Of a stretch of 6,427 nt of DNA, positions 1 to 5,499 are shown in pieces. The position numbers were made by a program, and so were the translations under genes. Below the pieces are notes generated by a model. It had not been told where the DNA came from and ran no database searches. It worked only from the letters and a program-made list of their open reading frames with translations. Origin of the DNA: Anaerolineales bacterium (lineage in GTDB: Bacteria; Chloroflexota; Anaerolineae; Anaerolineales; E44-bin32). Numbering within the stretch: position 1 is the first letter of the stretch; each line of letters opens with the position of its first letter. The stretch is from the NCBI GenBank assembly GCA_030606845.1, contig JAUWFP010000133.1, positions 1 to 6,427 of the forward strand. The letters run 5' to 3'.

Positions 1-1575
1 AATCAAAGGCACCAGGGGGTAGTACGGACCCACCCAGCCCGGCTGGCGCTCCCCGCTTTCGAATGACTCGGCAATGTTGGCATGTCGCTTTGCATCATCC
101 TTGTAGATAGTGGTACTCGGCGTTCGATCATACAAGTAGGCAAACACGTTGGCGCGGGCAGCCATCGTGGTTTTGCTGGTTAGCTCCGAAAAGATGAACA
201 CGGATTCCGCTCGCTCACCGGTCAACCCCTGGATCCAGCCTATGGGCCATCGCTCGTTACCGCCATGGTTGCCGCGGATGTCGACGATGATCACCGGCTC
301 ACCGCGATGGCTGCTGGCTGTTTTTACGAATTGGTTGAGCTCATCCGCATAAGGGTCAGAAAAAGAACGAACCCGCACGACTGGAATGCCGCCGATGATG
401 TCCTCCCGGAAGATATCTTGCGAGTAGTAGTTGAAATTCGATCGCTGCAGCTCGATCTCAAATTGACGCTCCCCGGTTTCGGACGCGGCCGTAAGCAGCA
501 AAGACGGCGGTTCCACCGAAGAGAGCAGGCCCAGGCGATAGATCGGTTCCCCCTGTTGGTTGAGTGAGGGAAGAATAAATGGTGCGGGATCAGCACCATT
601 TATCGACACCACCGTGTAAGCTGTGCCATCTTCTGCAAACTCATACCCGCCGCTTTCCAGCGTCAATTCCAGGCGCATGTCATACCAGAAATCTTGATGA
701 CTGGCGAATTGAAAATCCCCGATCTTCATATGGCAGTCAACGATAAAACTAAGATGGTCGTGGAGTAAGCTGGAAAAGGCAGCTCTGGACCACGAGGATT
801 CGGACGACAGCTCACCCAGGATGCGCTCCCTTGCCTGCTCGAATTCTCCATGCTCGTTGAAGAACGCATACCCGGAATAACCGTGGGAGAAAAGGTAGAA
901 CAGGCGCTCCACGTCCTCCGCTGCCTGTTGGGCAGAGATACGCAGGGGGGGTCTAGCCCCCACATCCATTGTCAGGTCCGCCAGCGGCAGCTCCGCGTCG
1001 TCCCACTCAAAGAGCAGTTGATCGACATAGTCGCGCACGCCCTCATCCAGCTCGGCGTCGAATGTGGTCTGAATCCAGCCGGAAGCTGGCGGCGCAGCGG
1101 CGATGATGGCGCGGACCGCATCCTCGGCCGCGTTCCGCGTCAGAAGCCTATCTGCCCCGGAGCAGATGGTTACGATTCTGCCCTCCGCCCAGGGGCTCTC
1201 CTTTTCGATGATGAAGTGGCCGTCTGTGGCGCTGCGGAGCGTCTCGATCTCCTCCGCCGTCAGGATCTCTTGGATTATCTCGCCAGAATACGCGGCATCG
1301 GGATGGCCCATGAGAATTAGATTCTTGTCCCACACCGCTTCAGGTAAAACGGGGTCCTCCAGGATGACCCATTCCAGGCGCAATTGACTCAACAATGAAG
1401 AATAATCCTGACTGAAGCGCGCATCCGTCTGGTTCGCCAGGATAACCGTATTCTCCGGCGTCACATCACCTGGCCCGGCTGCGTGGGCTTGGTCACCCGC
1501 ATTGTCAAAGATGGGGAAACCCACGAATAGCCCCACTGCAACGGCAATGATCAGAAACCTCAGCTTTTTATCCAA
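1..1575 (-). CDS. Secreted S41-family peptidase-like protein, 3' end cut off by window
   Basis: The reading frame is open from a TTG at 1575 to the window edge, giving 525 codons with no stop, so the C-terminus is missing. The N-terminus (residues 1-33) is a signal peptide: KK, a hydrophobic stretch at about 6-22, and an AHA-A cleavage-like site near 32-33. Residues about 40-160 form an alpha/beta module with an ILMGHP strand-turn at 87-92 and a CSGADRLLTRNAAE segment at 138-151; I do not recognise it with certainty. Residues about 425-445 contain VDIRGNHGGN (431-440), close to the iiDlRgNgGG core of S41 (C-terminal-processing/tricorn-type) peptidases. The catalytic Ser motif expected later in the fold is not visible and probably lies off the left edge, so activity cannot be judged. 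The TTG start is chosen because an AGGAG lies 7 nt upstream and the first in-frame ATG would fall at residue 89, losing the signal peptide. It would act outside the membrane, on an unknown substrate. Confidence 0.8.
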   Translation of the reverse strand, partial: MDKKLRFLIIAVAVGLFVGFPIFDNAGDQAHAAGPGDVTPENTVILANQTDARFSQDYSSLLSQLRLEWVILEDPVLPEAVWDKNLILMGHPDAAYSGEIIQEILTAEEIETLRSATDGHFIIEKESPWAEGRIVTICSGADRLLTRNAAEDAVRAIIAAAPPASGWIQTTFDAELDEGVRDYVDQLLFEWDDAELPLADLTMDVGARPPLRISAQQAAEDVERLFYLFSHGYSGYAFFNEHGEFEQARERILGELSSESSWSRAAFSSLLHDHLSFIVDCHMKIGDFQFASHQDFWYDMRLELTLESGGYEFAEDGTAYTVVSINGADPAPFILPSLNQQGEPIYRLGLLSSVEPPSLLLTAASETGERQFEIELQRSNFNYYSQDIFREDIIGGIPVVRVRSFSDPYADELNQFVKTASSHRGEPVIIVDIRGNHGGNERWPIGWIQGLTGERAESVFIFSELTSKTTMAARANVFAYLYDRTPSTTIYKDDAKRHANIAESFESGERQPGWVGPYYPLVPLI

Positions 1576-1582
1576 ACGAGTA

Positions 1583-1590
1583 CTCCTCCC
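1583..1590 (-). promoter_or_regulatory. Ribosome binding site fixing the TTG start of the S41 gene
   Basis: The minus strand reads GGGAGGAG, with the AGGAG core ending 7 nt before TTG (1575-1573). It supports the non-ATG start, because no in-frame ATG or GTG lies at a suitable distance and the resulting protein begins with a proper signal peptide. Confidence 0.7.
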
Positions 1591-1614
1591 AGAAAAGCAA
1601 TTCTCAACCCTCTC

Positions 1615-1632
1615 CAGCGTTCGCTGCAGCGA
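1615..1632. repeat. Palindrome TCGCTGCAGCGA with a third overlapping arm
   Basis: Positions 1621-1632 are a perfect 12-bp palindrome. Its left half also pairs with CAGCG at 1615-1619 across a 2-nt spacer (CAGCG-TT-CGCTG, 1615-1626). It sits in the 100-bp gap between the B3/B4 stop and the S41 start, 40 bp or more upstream of the S41 start codon. It could be an operator for a dimeric repressor or an RNA fold. No T-run follows on the minus strand, so it is not a standard terminator. Confidence 0.35.
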
Positions 1633-1675
1633 TTGGTTAGGTAGCGGCCTTCTGTATAACGTCAGCCATGCGGAC

Positions 1676-2353
1676 TTAGTCGGTGCCGAATGTCTCCAAT
1701 AGCTCGACAGATGCCCCGGGAGCAATCACTGTTACATTCTCGCGGATATCCTCCAGGTGGCAGCTTACATCTCGCGCTTCGATCCCCGCTGGGGCATAGG
1801 TTGTGAATACAACTCGGTCGGTTTCTGGCCTAATGCGCGTCCTGCGGTCTGGGCCATAGATGATGCTAGACACAATGCCCTTCGCGTCGGCAATCATCAT
1901 ATCTCCCGTTTTCAGTATCTGCTCCTCTCCGTTCATCCGAATGTAGCTCTCAGTTCCTTTGGCCACGTCAATACGAAGGGGAGACTCAATCGCGTTCATG
2001 TCGTGCCCCGCCGTGAGCAACAAATTCTTCAATTCGGCCATAAACATCGCCTCTACAAGAGCCGCAACCCCGGGAATGCGTCGATTCTTGAAGACCAAGG
2101 ATTCAAGCTGGTGTTGAACATGGTAGGTCTTGTTGAATTGCTTGTAATAGTCGCGGTACGAAGCTAAAACGGGGATAGCCCTCAGGCTCGTTCGGTCATA
2201 AGACGAGAATTGAGCTCGTAGGGTATCCTCCAGTTCCTTTTTCTTCTCATCGAGTTGAGGATGTTGCTGAGGATTTACAACCCCATGCATGACCAATACA
2301 CCGATTAATGAACCCGGGTATGCCGATTTCCAGGAAGATGAAATTTCAAGCAT
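1676..2353 (-). CDS. Stand-alone B3/B4-domain protein (PheT-like tRNA-editing fold)
   Basis: This 225-residue protein belongs to the B3/4 family (COG3382), free-standing relatives of the B3/B4 domain of the phenylalanyl-tRNA synthetase beta subunit. In the synthetase that domain hydrolyses mischarged Tyr-tRNA(Phe). Recognisable stretches are a YRDYYKQFNKTYHV-type segment (66-79), QLESLVFKNRRIPGVAALVEAMF (about 82-104), ELKNLLLTAGHD (107-118), the core GEEQILKTGDMMIADAKG (142-159), and SSIIYGPDRRTRI (162-174). The last is a near-invariant signature of the family. Length is typical and the whole protein is one domain, with no synthetase catalytic part and no signal peptide, so it is cytoplasmic. 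The ATG start is supported by AAGGAA 5 nt upstream. A role in trans-editing or in binding a modified amino acid or tRNA is inference; no function is firmly established for the solo proteins. The next minus-strand gene starts 100 bp downstream, so co-transcription is uncertain. Confidence 0.85.
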   Translation of the reverse strand: MLEISSSWKSAYPGSLIGVLVMHGVVNPQQHPQLDEKKKELEDTLRAQFSSYDRTSLRAIPVLASYRDYYKQFNKTYHVQHQLESLVFKNRRIPGVAALVEAMFMAELKNLLLTAGHDMNAIESPLRIDVAKGTESYIRMNGEEQILKTGDMMIADAKGIVSSIIYGPDRRTRIRPETDRVVFTTYAPAGIEARDVSCHLEDIRENVTVIAPGASVELLETFGTD

Positions 2354-2441
2354 AGAATTTCCTTAAGCCGCTTCCCCATTAGTGAATATCTAGAATAAGC
2401 ATGTATATCCTTCCCCGATGGGATCTAATGCAGAATACCTC

Positions 2442-2473
2442 CCACATTTCCCACTCCCGTGGGTTAGATGTGG
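2442..2473. repeat. Two-tier hairpin CCACAT...CCCAC-TCCC-GTGGG...ATGTGG
   Basis: The outer arms CCACAT (2442-2447) and ATGTGG (2468-2473) are perfectly complementary. Inside them CCCAC (2450-2454) pairs with GTGGG (2459-2463) around a TCCC loop. The two stems are separated by a small internal loop (TT on one side, TTAG on the other). It lies about 90-120 bp upstream of the B3/B4 start, so it could be in that gene's leader RNA or be an operator. No T-run follows on either strand. Confidence 0.5.
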
Positions 2474-2486
2474 AAATTGCTCCACA
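2469..2486. repeat. Inverted repeat TGTGGA-N6-TCCACA overlapping the neighbouring hairpin
   Basis: TGTGGA (2469-2474) and TCCACA (2481-2486) are perfect complements around AATTGC. The left arm shares 2469-2473 with the outer arm of the adjacent two-tier hairpin, so the two structures cannot form together on one RNA. Further copies of the pentamer lie at 2512-2516 (GTGGA, within the palindrome-bearing GTGGAATTCC), 2533-2537 (TCCAC) and 2642-2646 (TCCAC). Confidence 0.5.
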
Positions 2487-2740
2487 ATATCCCCCCGAAA
2501 AAGGTTGCAAAGTGGAATTCCGCAGGGATCTCTCCACGCTACTCCATTACGTCCCAAATACATTACAACGGGAACTCAAGAAGTACAATTTGACACAATC
2601 CCCCTGTAACCGGCGCGGACCTTCAGGATAGAACACGCCTCTCCACAACAACGGGCGCAAACAACCTGCAGCTTAAAGGACAGATCCTCAAGGCTGGGGC
2701 GAAACTTCGTATTAGCTAAATTGCTTTGGTGAAATGATAA

Positions 2741-2758
2741 GAGGCGGGAGTGGGCCTC
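2741..2758 (-). terminator. Weak hairpin at the end of the SH3b gene, possible terminator
   Basis: On the minus strand GAGGC (2758-2754) pairs with GCCTC (2745-2741) around an 8-nt loop, followed by the T-rich but interrupted tail TTATCATTTC. The stem starts inside the stop codon of the SH3b gene, and a competing GGCGG/CCGCC pairing (2761-2765 with 2743-2747) is possible. The stem is short and the tail imperfect, so this is only a candidate. Confidence 0.3.
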
Positions 2759-3347
2759 AGCCGCCGCGCAGGACGGAGATGACCGTGCCGAACAGACCGA
2801 CAACGAGCAAACCCATGATGGCCAAGATGGGTGGAAACCCACCTGGAAGGTCCGCCTGAGTCTCATCGAAGGTTGGCTGCACAACGGGCTCTGCCGGCGT
2901 GAACGTCGGCAGACGTGTAGGCGGCGCACCGCCGATATTGAACTGGGCGGCCAGCGTTGGATCGATCGTCGCCGTGACCCGCGGCGTCGGGGTGGAGGGC
3001 GGTTCGATGATCGGCAGCAAGCGTTGATCCGAATCTAAAACAACAAACGGAGCGTACACCCAGGCGAGATTTCCGGGGACGCCTGGATAGAAAATCTGGA
3101 TCCACTCCCCTCCCGGAGATCTACCCAGCGCAGGCGCACGCTGACCGGCAATCAACACGCCGACTTTATCGTAGTCGGTGCTGGGTCCGGTGCGAACATT
3201 AACCTGCTCGGGGACGAGGATCCTGGGGCCTTCTGGCGTTCCGGTCACGGTCGGTTCCTGGGCGTGCGGTGAGGCCGCCGCGCCTGAGGCAGTGCTCAGC
3301 AAGAGCAGCGTAGAACCAATAACCATAAGCCATGCAAAAAACTTCAA
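2757..3347 (-). CDS. Exported SH3b-domain protein with Thr/Pro stalk and C-terminal membrane anchor
   Basis: With the TTG start at 3347 the protein has 196 residues. Residues 1-30 are a signal peptide (MKFF, a hydrophobic core to about residue 20, then small residues SGAAA). Residues about 41-105 are a bacterial SH3 domain (SH3_3 type) with the signature VNVRTGPSTDYDKVGVL (49-65), then GEWIQI (80-85) and AWVYAPFV (95-102). A low-complexity Thr/Pro linker follows (about 115-168, with TPTP and PTFTP motifs). Residues about 171-193 form one hydrophobic helix ending in LRGG. The layout suggests a small domain displayed outside the membrane on a flexible stalk and held by the C-terminal helix. SH3b domains often bind peptidoglycan or peptides; the ligand here is unknown. 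An open frame reaches further upstream to an ATG at 3512, but that would cover the opposite gene's start and put non-signal sequence in front of the signal peptide. The gene is divergent from the zinc-ribbon gene. Confidence 0.85.
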   Translation of the reverse strand: MKFFAWLMVIGSTLLLLSTASGAAASPHAQEPTVTGTPEGPRILVPEQVNVRTGPSTDYDKVGVLIAGQRAPALGRSPGGEWIQIFYPGVPGNLAWVYAPFVVLDSDQRLLPIIEPPSTPTPRVTATIDPTLAAQFNIGGAPPTRLPTFTPAEPVVQPTFDETQADLPGGFPPILAIMGLLVVGLFGTVISVLRGG

Positions 3348-3354
3348 TCGAGTT

Positions 3355-3360
3355 CTCCCT
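3355..3360 (-). promoter_or_regulatory. Ribosome binding site fixing the TTG start of the SH3b gene
   Basis: AGGGAG on the minus strand ends 7 nt before TTG (3347-3345). It is the main reason for rejecting the longer frame that begins at 3512. The spacer AACTCGA resembles the spacer TACTCGT in front of the S41 gene's TTG. Confidence 0.65.
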
Positions 3361-3362
3361 AC

Positions 3363-3392
3363 TTTACAGGTCGAATGCCGGCGGATTATACT
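3363..3392 (+). promoter_or_regulatory. Sigma-70-type promoter of the zinc-ribbon gene
   Basis: TTTACA (3363-3368) and TATACT (3387-3392) are separated by 18 nt and match the -35 and -10 consensus at 5 of 6 positions each. Transcription would begin near 3399, giving a leader of roughly 28 nt with the Shine-Dalgarno GAAGGA at 3413-3418 and the ATG at 3427. Confidence 0.6.
3385..3390 (-). promoter_or_regulatory. Consensus -10 box of the divergent SH3b promoter
   Basis: The minus strand reads a perfect TATAAT at 3390-3385. A start point near 3378 would leave a leader of about 30 nt before the SH3b TTG. No good -35 is seen 16-18 nt upstream (about 3407-3414), so the promoter may be weak or need an activator. 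The box overlaps the plus-strand -10 by four bases. Confidence 0.5.
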
Positions 3393-3426
3393 ACACGCAC
3401 GAAAAGCCATACGAAGGAACCCGTTC

Positions 3427-4032
3427 ATGCAAAACAAACCGATGCAAAAGAAGACGTTCCATGGACCGGTGAACCCCTCCGATTTCGCGGATGCGCTTGT
3501 CGCCGAGTTCAATCAAGGCAATCTTGAAGCGAAGAGAATTGGCAGGGGCAACCAGCGCATCGTCCAAATCGCTACCCCGCGCTGGAACACCTCTGGCGGG
3601 CGAACCGCCATCACGATCCACTTGAACGGCGTGGAGGATGGCGTCCATGTCCAATTAGGACAGCAGGAATGGTTTGGAGTTGCTGCCAGCCTGGGAGCGA
3701 CGGCTCTCATGGCCTTAAGAAGTCCTTGGGCACTGATGCATCGTTTAGACGACCTCGCCCAGGACATCACTTCTATGCAGCTCACAACCCGAATCTGGCA
3801 AACGATCACGCGAACCGCTGAGTCCCTTGGCCTTTCCTATAATCTCTCGGAGAGACTGCGCCGGCTGTCCTGCGATTACTGTAATACGGCGAACCCCGTA
3901 GGCGCACCGCACTGTATTTCCTGCGGCGCTCCTTTGGGTCCGAATCAACCTGTTGCCTGCGGTGAATGCGGATATATCCTTTCGGCGGGCACAAAGAAAT
4001 GCTCTCAATGCGGGGCGAAGATCAAACCCTGA
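3427..4032 (+). CDS. Double zinc-ribbon protein with uncharacterised N-terminal domain
   Basis: The protein has 201 residues from ATG 3427, which has GAAGGA 8 nt upstream. The frame is open further left, to an ATG at 3178, but that would overlap the SH3b gene and skip the promoter. Residues about 15-115 form a domain of unknown function: it begins SDFADALVAEFNQGN (18-32), has a basic IGRGNQRIVQIAT segment (38-50), and ends in a helical stretch, RLDDLAQDI (106-114). A second helix (about 117-145) leads to two zinc ribbons. The first has C149, C152, C163 and C166, and the second C178, C181, C192 and C195. Each is CxxC-N10-CxxC, so all eight zinc ligands are present. There is no signal peptide. 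A short apolar stretch at 83-98 (FGVAASLGATALMALR) is too short and mixed for a confident membrane helix. I recall similar proteins from Chloroflexota, but no function is known. It could bind nucleic acid or protein. Confidence 0.8.
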   Translation: MQNKPMQKKTFHGPVNPSDFADALVAEFNQGNLEAKRIGRGNQRIVQIATPRWNTSGGRTAITIHLNGVEDGVHVQLGQQEWFGVAASLGATALMALRSPWALMHRLDDLAQDITSMQLTTRIWQTITRTAESLGLSYNLSERLRRLSCDYCNTANPVGAPHCISCGAPLGPNQPVACGECGYILSAGTKKCSQCGAKIKP

Positions 4033-4069
4033 ACCGTTGCGCTCCATTCAATCACCTGGAATGACAAAA

Positions 4070-4102
4070 AGGGCTGTGTGAAAAACAATTTCACACAGCC
4101 CT
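4070..4102 (-). terminator. Intrinsic terminator of the oxidoreductase operon, shared by convergent genes
   Basis: AGGGCTGTGTGAAA (4070-4083) and its exact complement (4089-4102) form a 14-bp perfect stem with the loop AACAA. On the minus strand the stem is followed by TTTTTGTC, a proper T-run, so it terminates the oxidoreductase operon whose last stop is at 4135. On the plus strand the tail is TAAATATT, so read-through from the zinc-ribbon gene is probably blocked less efficiently. It lies between the two converging stop codons. Confidence 0.9.
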
Positions 4103-4134
4103 AAATATTGCCAATTTATACGAATGACATCAAC

Positions 4135-4689
4135 TCATGCGGGTTCTAGCTGCTCTTTACTGAGTTCCGCGCCGCGGCGAAGTGCTTCGATATTCGCCTC
4201 GAGCAAGTTCCGGCGATGAGCGGGGATGTGTCCCTTCAGACCTTCGCCGACTTGCTCTATTGAAAGCACATCCAGTCTGTCAAGCAGGGCACCAAGAAGT
4301 ACGAGGTTGGCCAACCGCTGGTTTCCGAGCTCTTCAGCGATCTCATTTGCAGGGATGAGCACAACCTGAATATCATCTCGCTCCGGGTTGCGATCCACGA
4401 GTGATGAATTCACTACAAGCACCCCACCCTGCCTCACGAGCGATTCGTATTTATCCAAAGAGGGGATGTTCATTACAATCACGGCCGCGGGGTTCTTTAC
4501 GATTGGCGCGCCGATCTCGTCGTCGCTGATGATGACGACACAATGAGCAGTGCCGCCGCGCATTTCTGGCCCGTAGGATGGGAACCAGGTCACATGCATG
4601 CCGTTATCCAATCCCGTGTAGGCCAGTAATTGTCCGGCGAAGAGCGCTCCCTGGCCACCGAAACCAGAAATGATGATCTCTGTCTGCAT
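4135..4689 (-). CDS. korC: 2-oxoacid:ferredoxin oxidoreductase, gamma subunit
   Basis: This is the gamma subunit/domain of the 2-oxoacid:acceptor oxidoreductase family (184 residues, usual length). The enzyme converts a 2-oxoacid plus CoA to acyl-CoA and CO2 and reduces ferredoxin in the cytoplasm. Seen in the sequence: the N-terminal glycine-rich motif GFGGQGALFAGQLLA (9-23), the family signature SYGPEMRGGTAHC (38-50), a strand-turn at VIVMNIPSLDKYE (70-82), and a helical C-terminus with LANLVLLGALL (126-136). It is the last gene of the operon, starting 7 nt after the beta stop. GAAGGGA (4706-4700), in the end of the beta gene, is a likely ribosome binding site, though its 10-nt spacing is slightly long. 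The intrinsic terminator at 4070-4102 follows. Sequence alone does not fix the substrate; korC is used because the gene order fits korDABC/vor operons. Confidence 0.9.
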   Translation of the reverse strand: MQTEIIISGFGGQGALFAGQLLAYTGLDNGMHVTWFPSYGPEMRGGTAHCVVIISDDEIGAPIVKNPAAVIVMNIPSLDKYESLVRQGGVLVVNSSLVDRNPERDDIQVVLIPANEIAEELGNQRLANLVLLGALLDRLDVLSIEQVGEGLKGHIPAHRRNLLEANIEALRRGAELSKEQLEPA

Positions 4690-4696
4690 AGTGTCG

Positions 4697-5479
4697 CTAT
4701 CCCTTCTTACTTTTTACAATGGCTGGATGGACTTTGAAATCACCAAGTGGGAAATAAGGAATCATATTCTCTTCGATCCACACGAGTGATTCTTGTGCAC
4801 TCACCTTCCAGTTCGTCGGGCAATTCGACAGCAGTTCGACCATCGAGAAGCCAAGTCCCTGGCGCTGCACTTCAAAAGCCTGCCTGACGGCCTTCTTCGC
4901 TTTACGGATGTTCGCTACGTCATGCAAGCTCCGGCGAACGATATACGCGGAACCATCCAACTGCGATAGGATTTCACACATCTTCAAGGGGAAACCGTGT
5001 GCTTCGATGTCGCGGCCAAGCGGCGAGGACGTCGTCTTCTGCCCGGGAAGCGTTGTCGGCGCCATCTGCCCACCGGTCATCCCATAAATCGCATTGTTGA
5101 TGAAGATGACGGTAATCATCTCGCCGCGCCCTGCAGCGTGCAGGATTTCGGCGGCGCCGATAGACGCTAGATCCCCGTCACCCTGGTAGGTAAAAACGTT
5201 CATGTCCGGATTCACACGCTTGAAGCCGGTTGCCATCGCCGGTGCACGCCCATGGGCTGCCTCGGCAAAATCCATATTTAAGTAATTGTAAGCAAAGACG
5301 GAACAGCCGACCGGCGCGACGCCAACCGTATTCTCACGCATGCCCATCTCGTCGATCGTTTCAGCGATGAGACGATGGGCCACACCGTGTGAGCACCCGG
5401 GGCAATAATGTGTTGGGACGTCCGTCAAACTTTCCGGTTTGCTGAAAATTAGAGCTTCCGCCATTTTCTTATCGGTCAT
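4697..5479 (-). CDS. korB: 2-oxoacid:ferredoxin oxidoreductase, beta (TPP-binding) subunit
   Basis: The 260-residue beta subunit carries thiamine diphosphate and the iron-sulfur cluster next to it. The TPP/Mg motif is GDGDLASIG (100-108) with the second half at FINNAIYGMTGGQ (126-138). Four cysteines fit the [4Fe-4S] ligands of this family: C26 and C29 in CPGC, C59 in VGCSVFAYNY, and C220 in SNCPTNW. AAHGRAPAMATG (74-85) and MAPTTLPGQKTTSSPLGRD (139-157) are typical of KorB/VorB-type subunits. The ATG start has GGAGG 7 nt upstream (5491-5487); a second in-frame ATG at residue 6 has no better site. It follows the alpha gene after 20 nt and precedes gamma by 7 nt, so the three are surely one transcript. 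It could be annotated as 2-oxoglutarate or 2-oxoisovalerate oxidoreductase; I cannot decide between them. Confidence 0.92.
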   Translation of the reverse strand: MTDKKMAEALIFSKPESLTDVPTHYCPGCSHGVAHRLIAETIDEMGMRENTVGVAPVGCSVFAYNYLNMDFAEAAHGRAPAMATGFKRVNPDMNVFTYQGDGDLASIGAAEILHAAGRGEMITVIFINNAIYGMTGGQMAPTTLPGQKTTSSPLGRDIEAHGFPLKMCEILSQLDGSAYIVRRSLHDVANIRKAKKAVRQAFEVQRQGLGFSMVELLSNCPTNWKVSAQESLVWIEENMIPYFPLGDFKVHPAIVKSKKG

Positions 5480-5486
5480 TAATAAG

Positions 5487-5491
5487 CCTCC
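5487..5491 (-). promoter_or_regulatory. Ribosome binding site of the beta subunit gene
   Basis: GGAGG ends 7 nt before the ATG at 5479, in the 20-nt gap after the alpha stop. It favours this ATG over the in-frame ATG five codons later. Confidence 0.7.
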
Positions 5492-5499
5492 AAACCAGG

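Larger units (their letters stand above)
2354..2756. other. Gene-poor intergenic region of about 400 bp
   Basis: I find no convincing coding region here. The plus-strand frames at 2401-2631 and 2418-2609 lack a ribosome binding site and resemble nothing I know. The stretch holds the upstream region of the B3/B4 gene, the end of the SH3b transcription unit, and the cluster of GTGGA/TCCAC inverted repeats listed separately. No tRNA cloverleaf was seen. I could not identify a promoter for the B3/B4 gene with good -35 and -10 boxes. Confidence 0.6.

Noticed and set aside
464..475. Possible loss of S41 catalytic serine (FSELTSKTTMAAR segment 29 residues after the GG motif)
   Set aside because: This segment does not align cleanly with the SAxE motif, and many S41 proteins place the serine further along. 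The relevant region is probably off-window. The coordinates given here are residues 464-475 of the protein, not bases.
850..1320. Plus-strand 156-residue ORF opposite the S41 gene
   Set aside because: It is a shadow frame of a well-supported minus-strand gene, with no recognisable domain or start signals.
2469..2486. DnaA box or replication-origin signal in the TGTGGA/TCCACA repeats
   Set aside because: The best element (ATTTCCACA) differs from TTATCCACA at two positions, there is no AT-rich unwinding region, and no dnaA or dnaN gene is nearby.
2401..2631. Plus-strand small ORFs in the intergenic region (76 and 63 residues)
   Set aside because: No ribosome binding site, no family resemblance, and they run through the hairpin cluster.
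3178..3426. Upstream extension of the zinc-ribbon gene to an ATG at 3178
   Set aside because: It lies antisense to the SH3b coding region. The promoter and GAAGGA site support ATG 3427.
3348..3512. Upstream extension of the SH3b gene to an ATG at 3512 (251 residues)
   Set aside because: It would overlap the start of the opposite gene and cover both promoters. The signal peptide and the AGGGAG site both point to TTG 3347.
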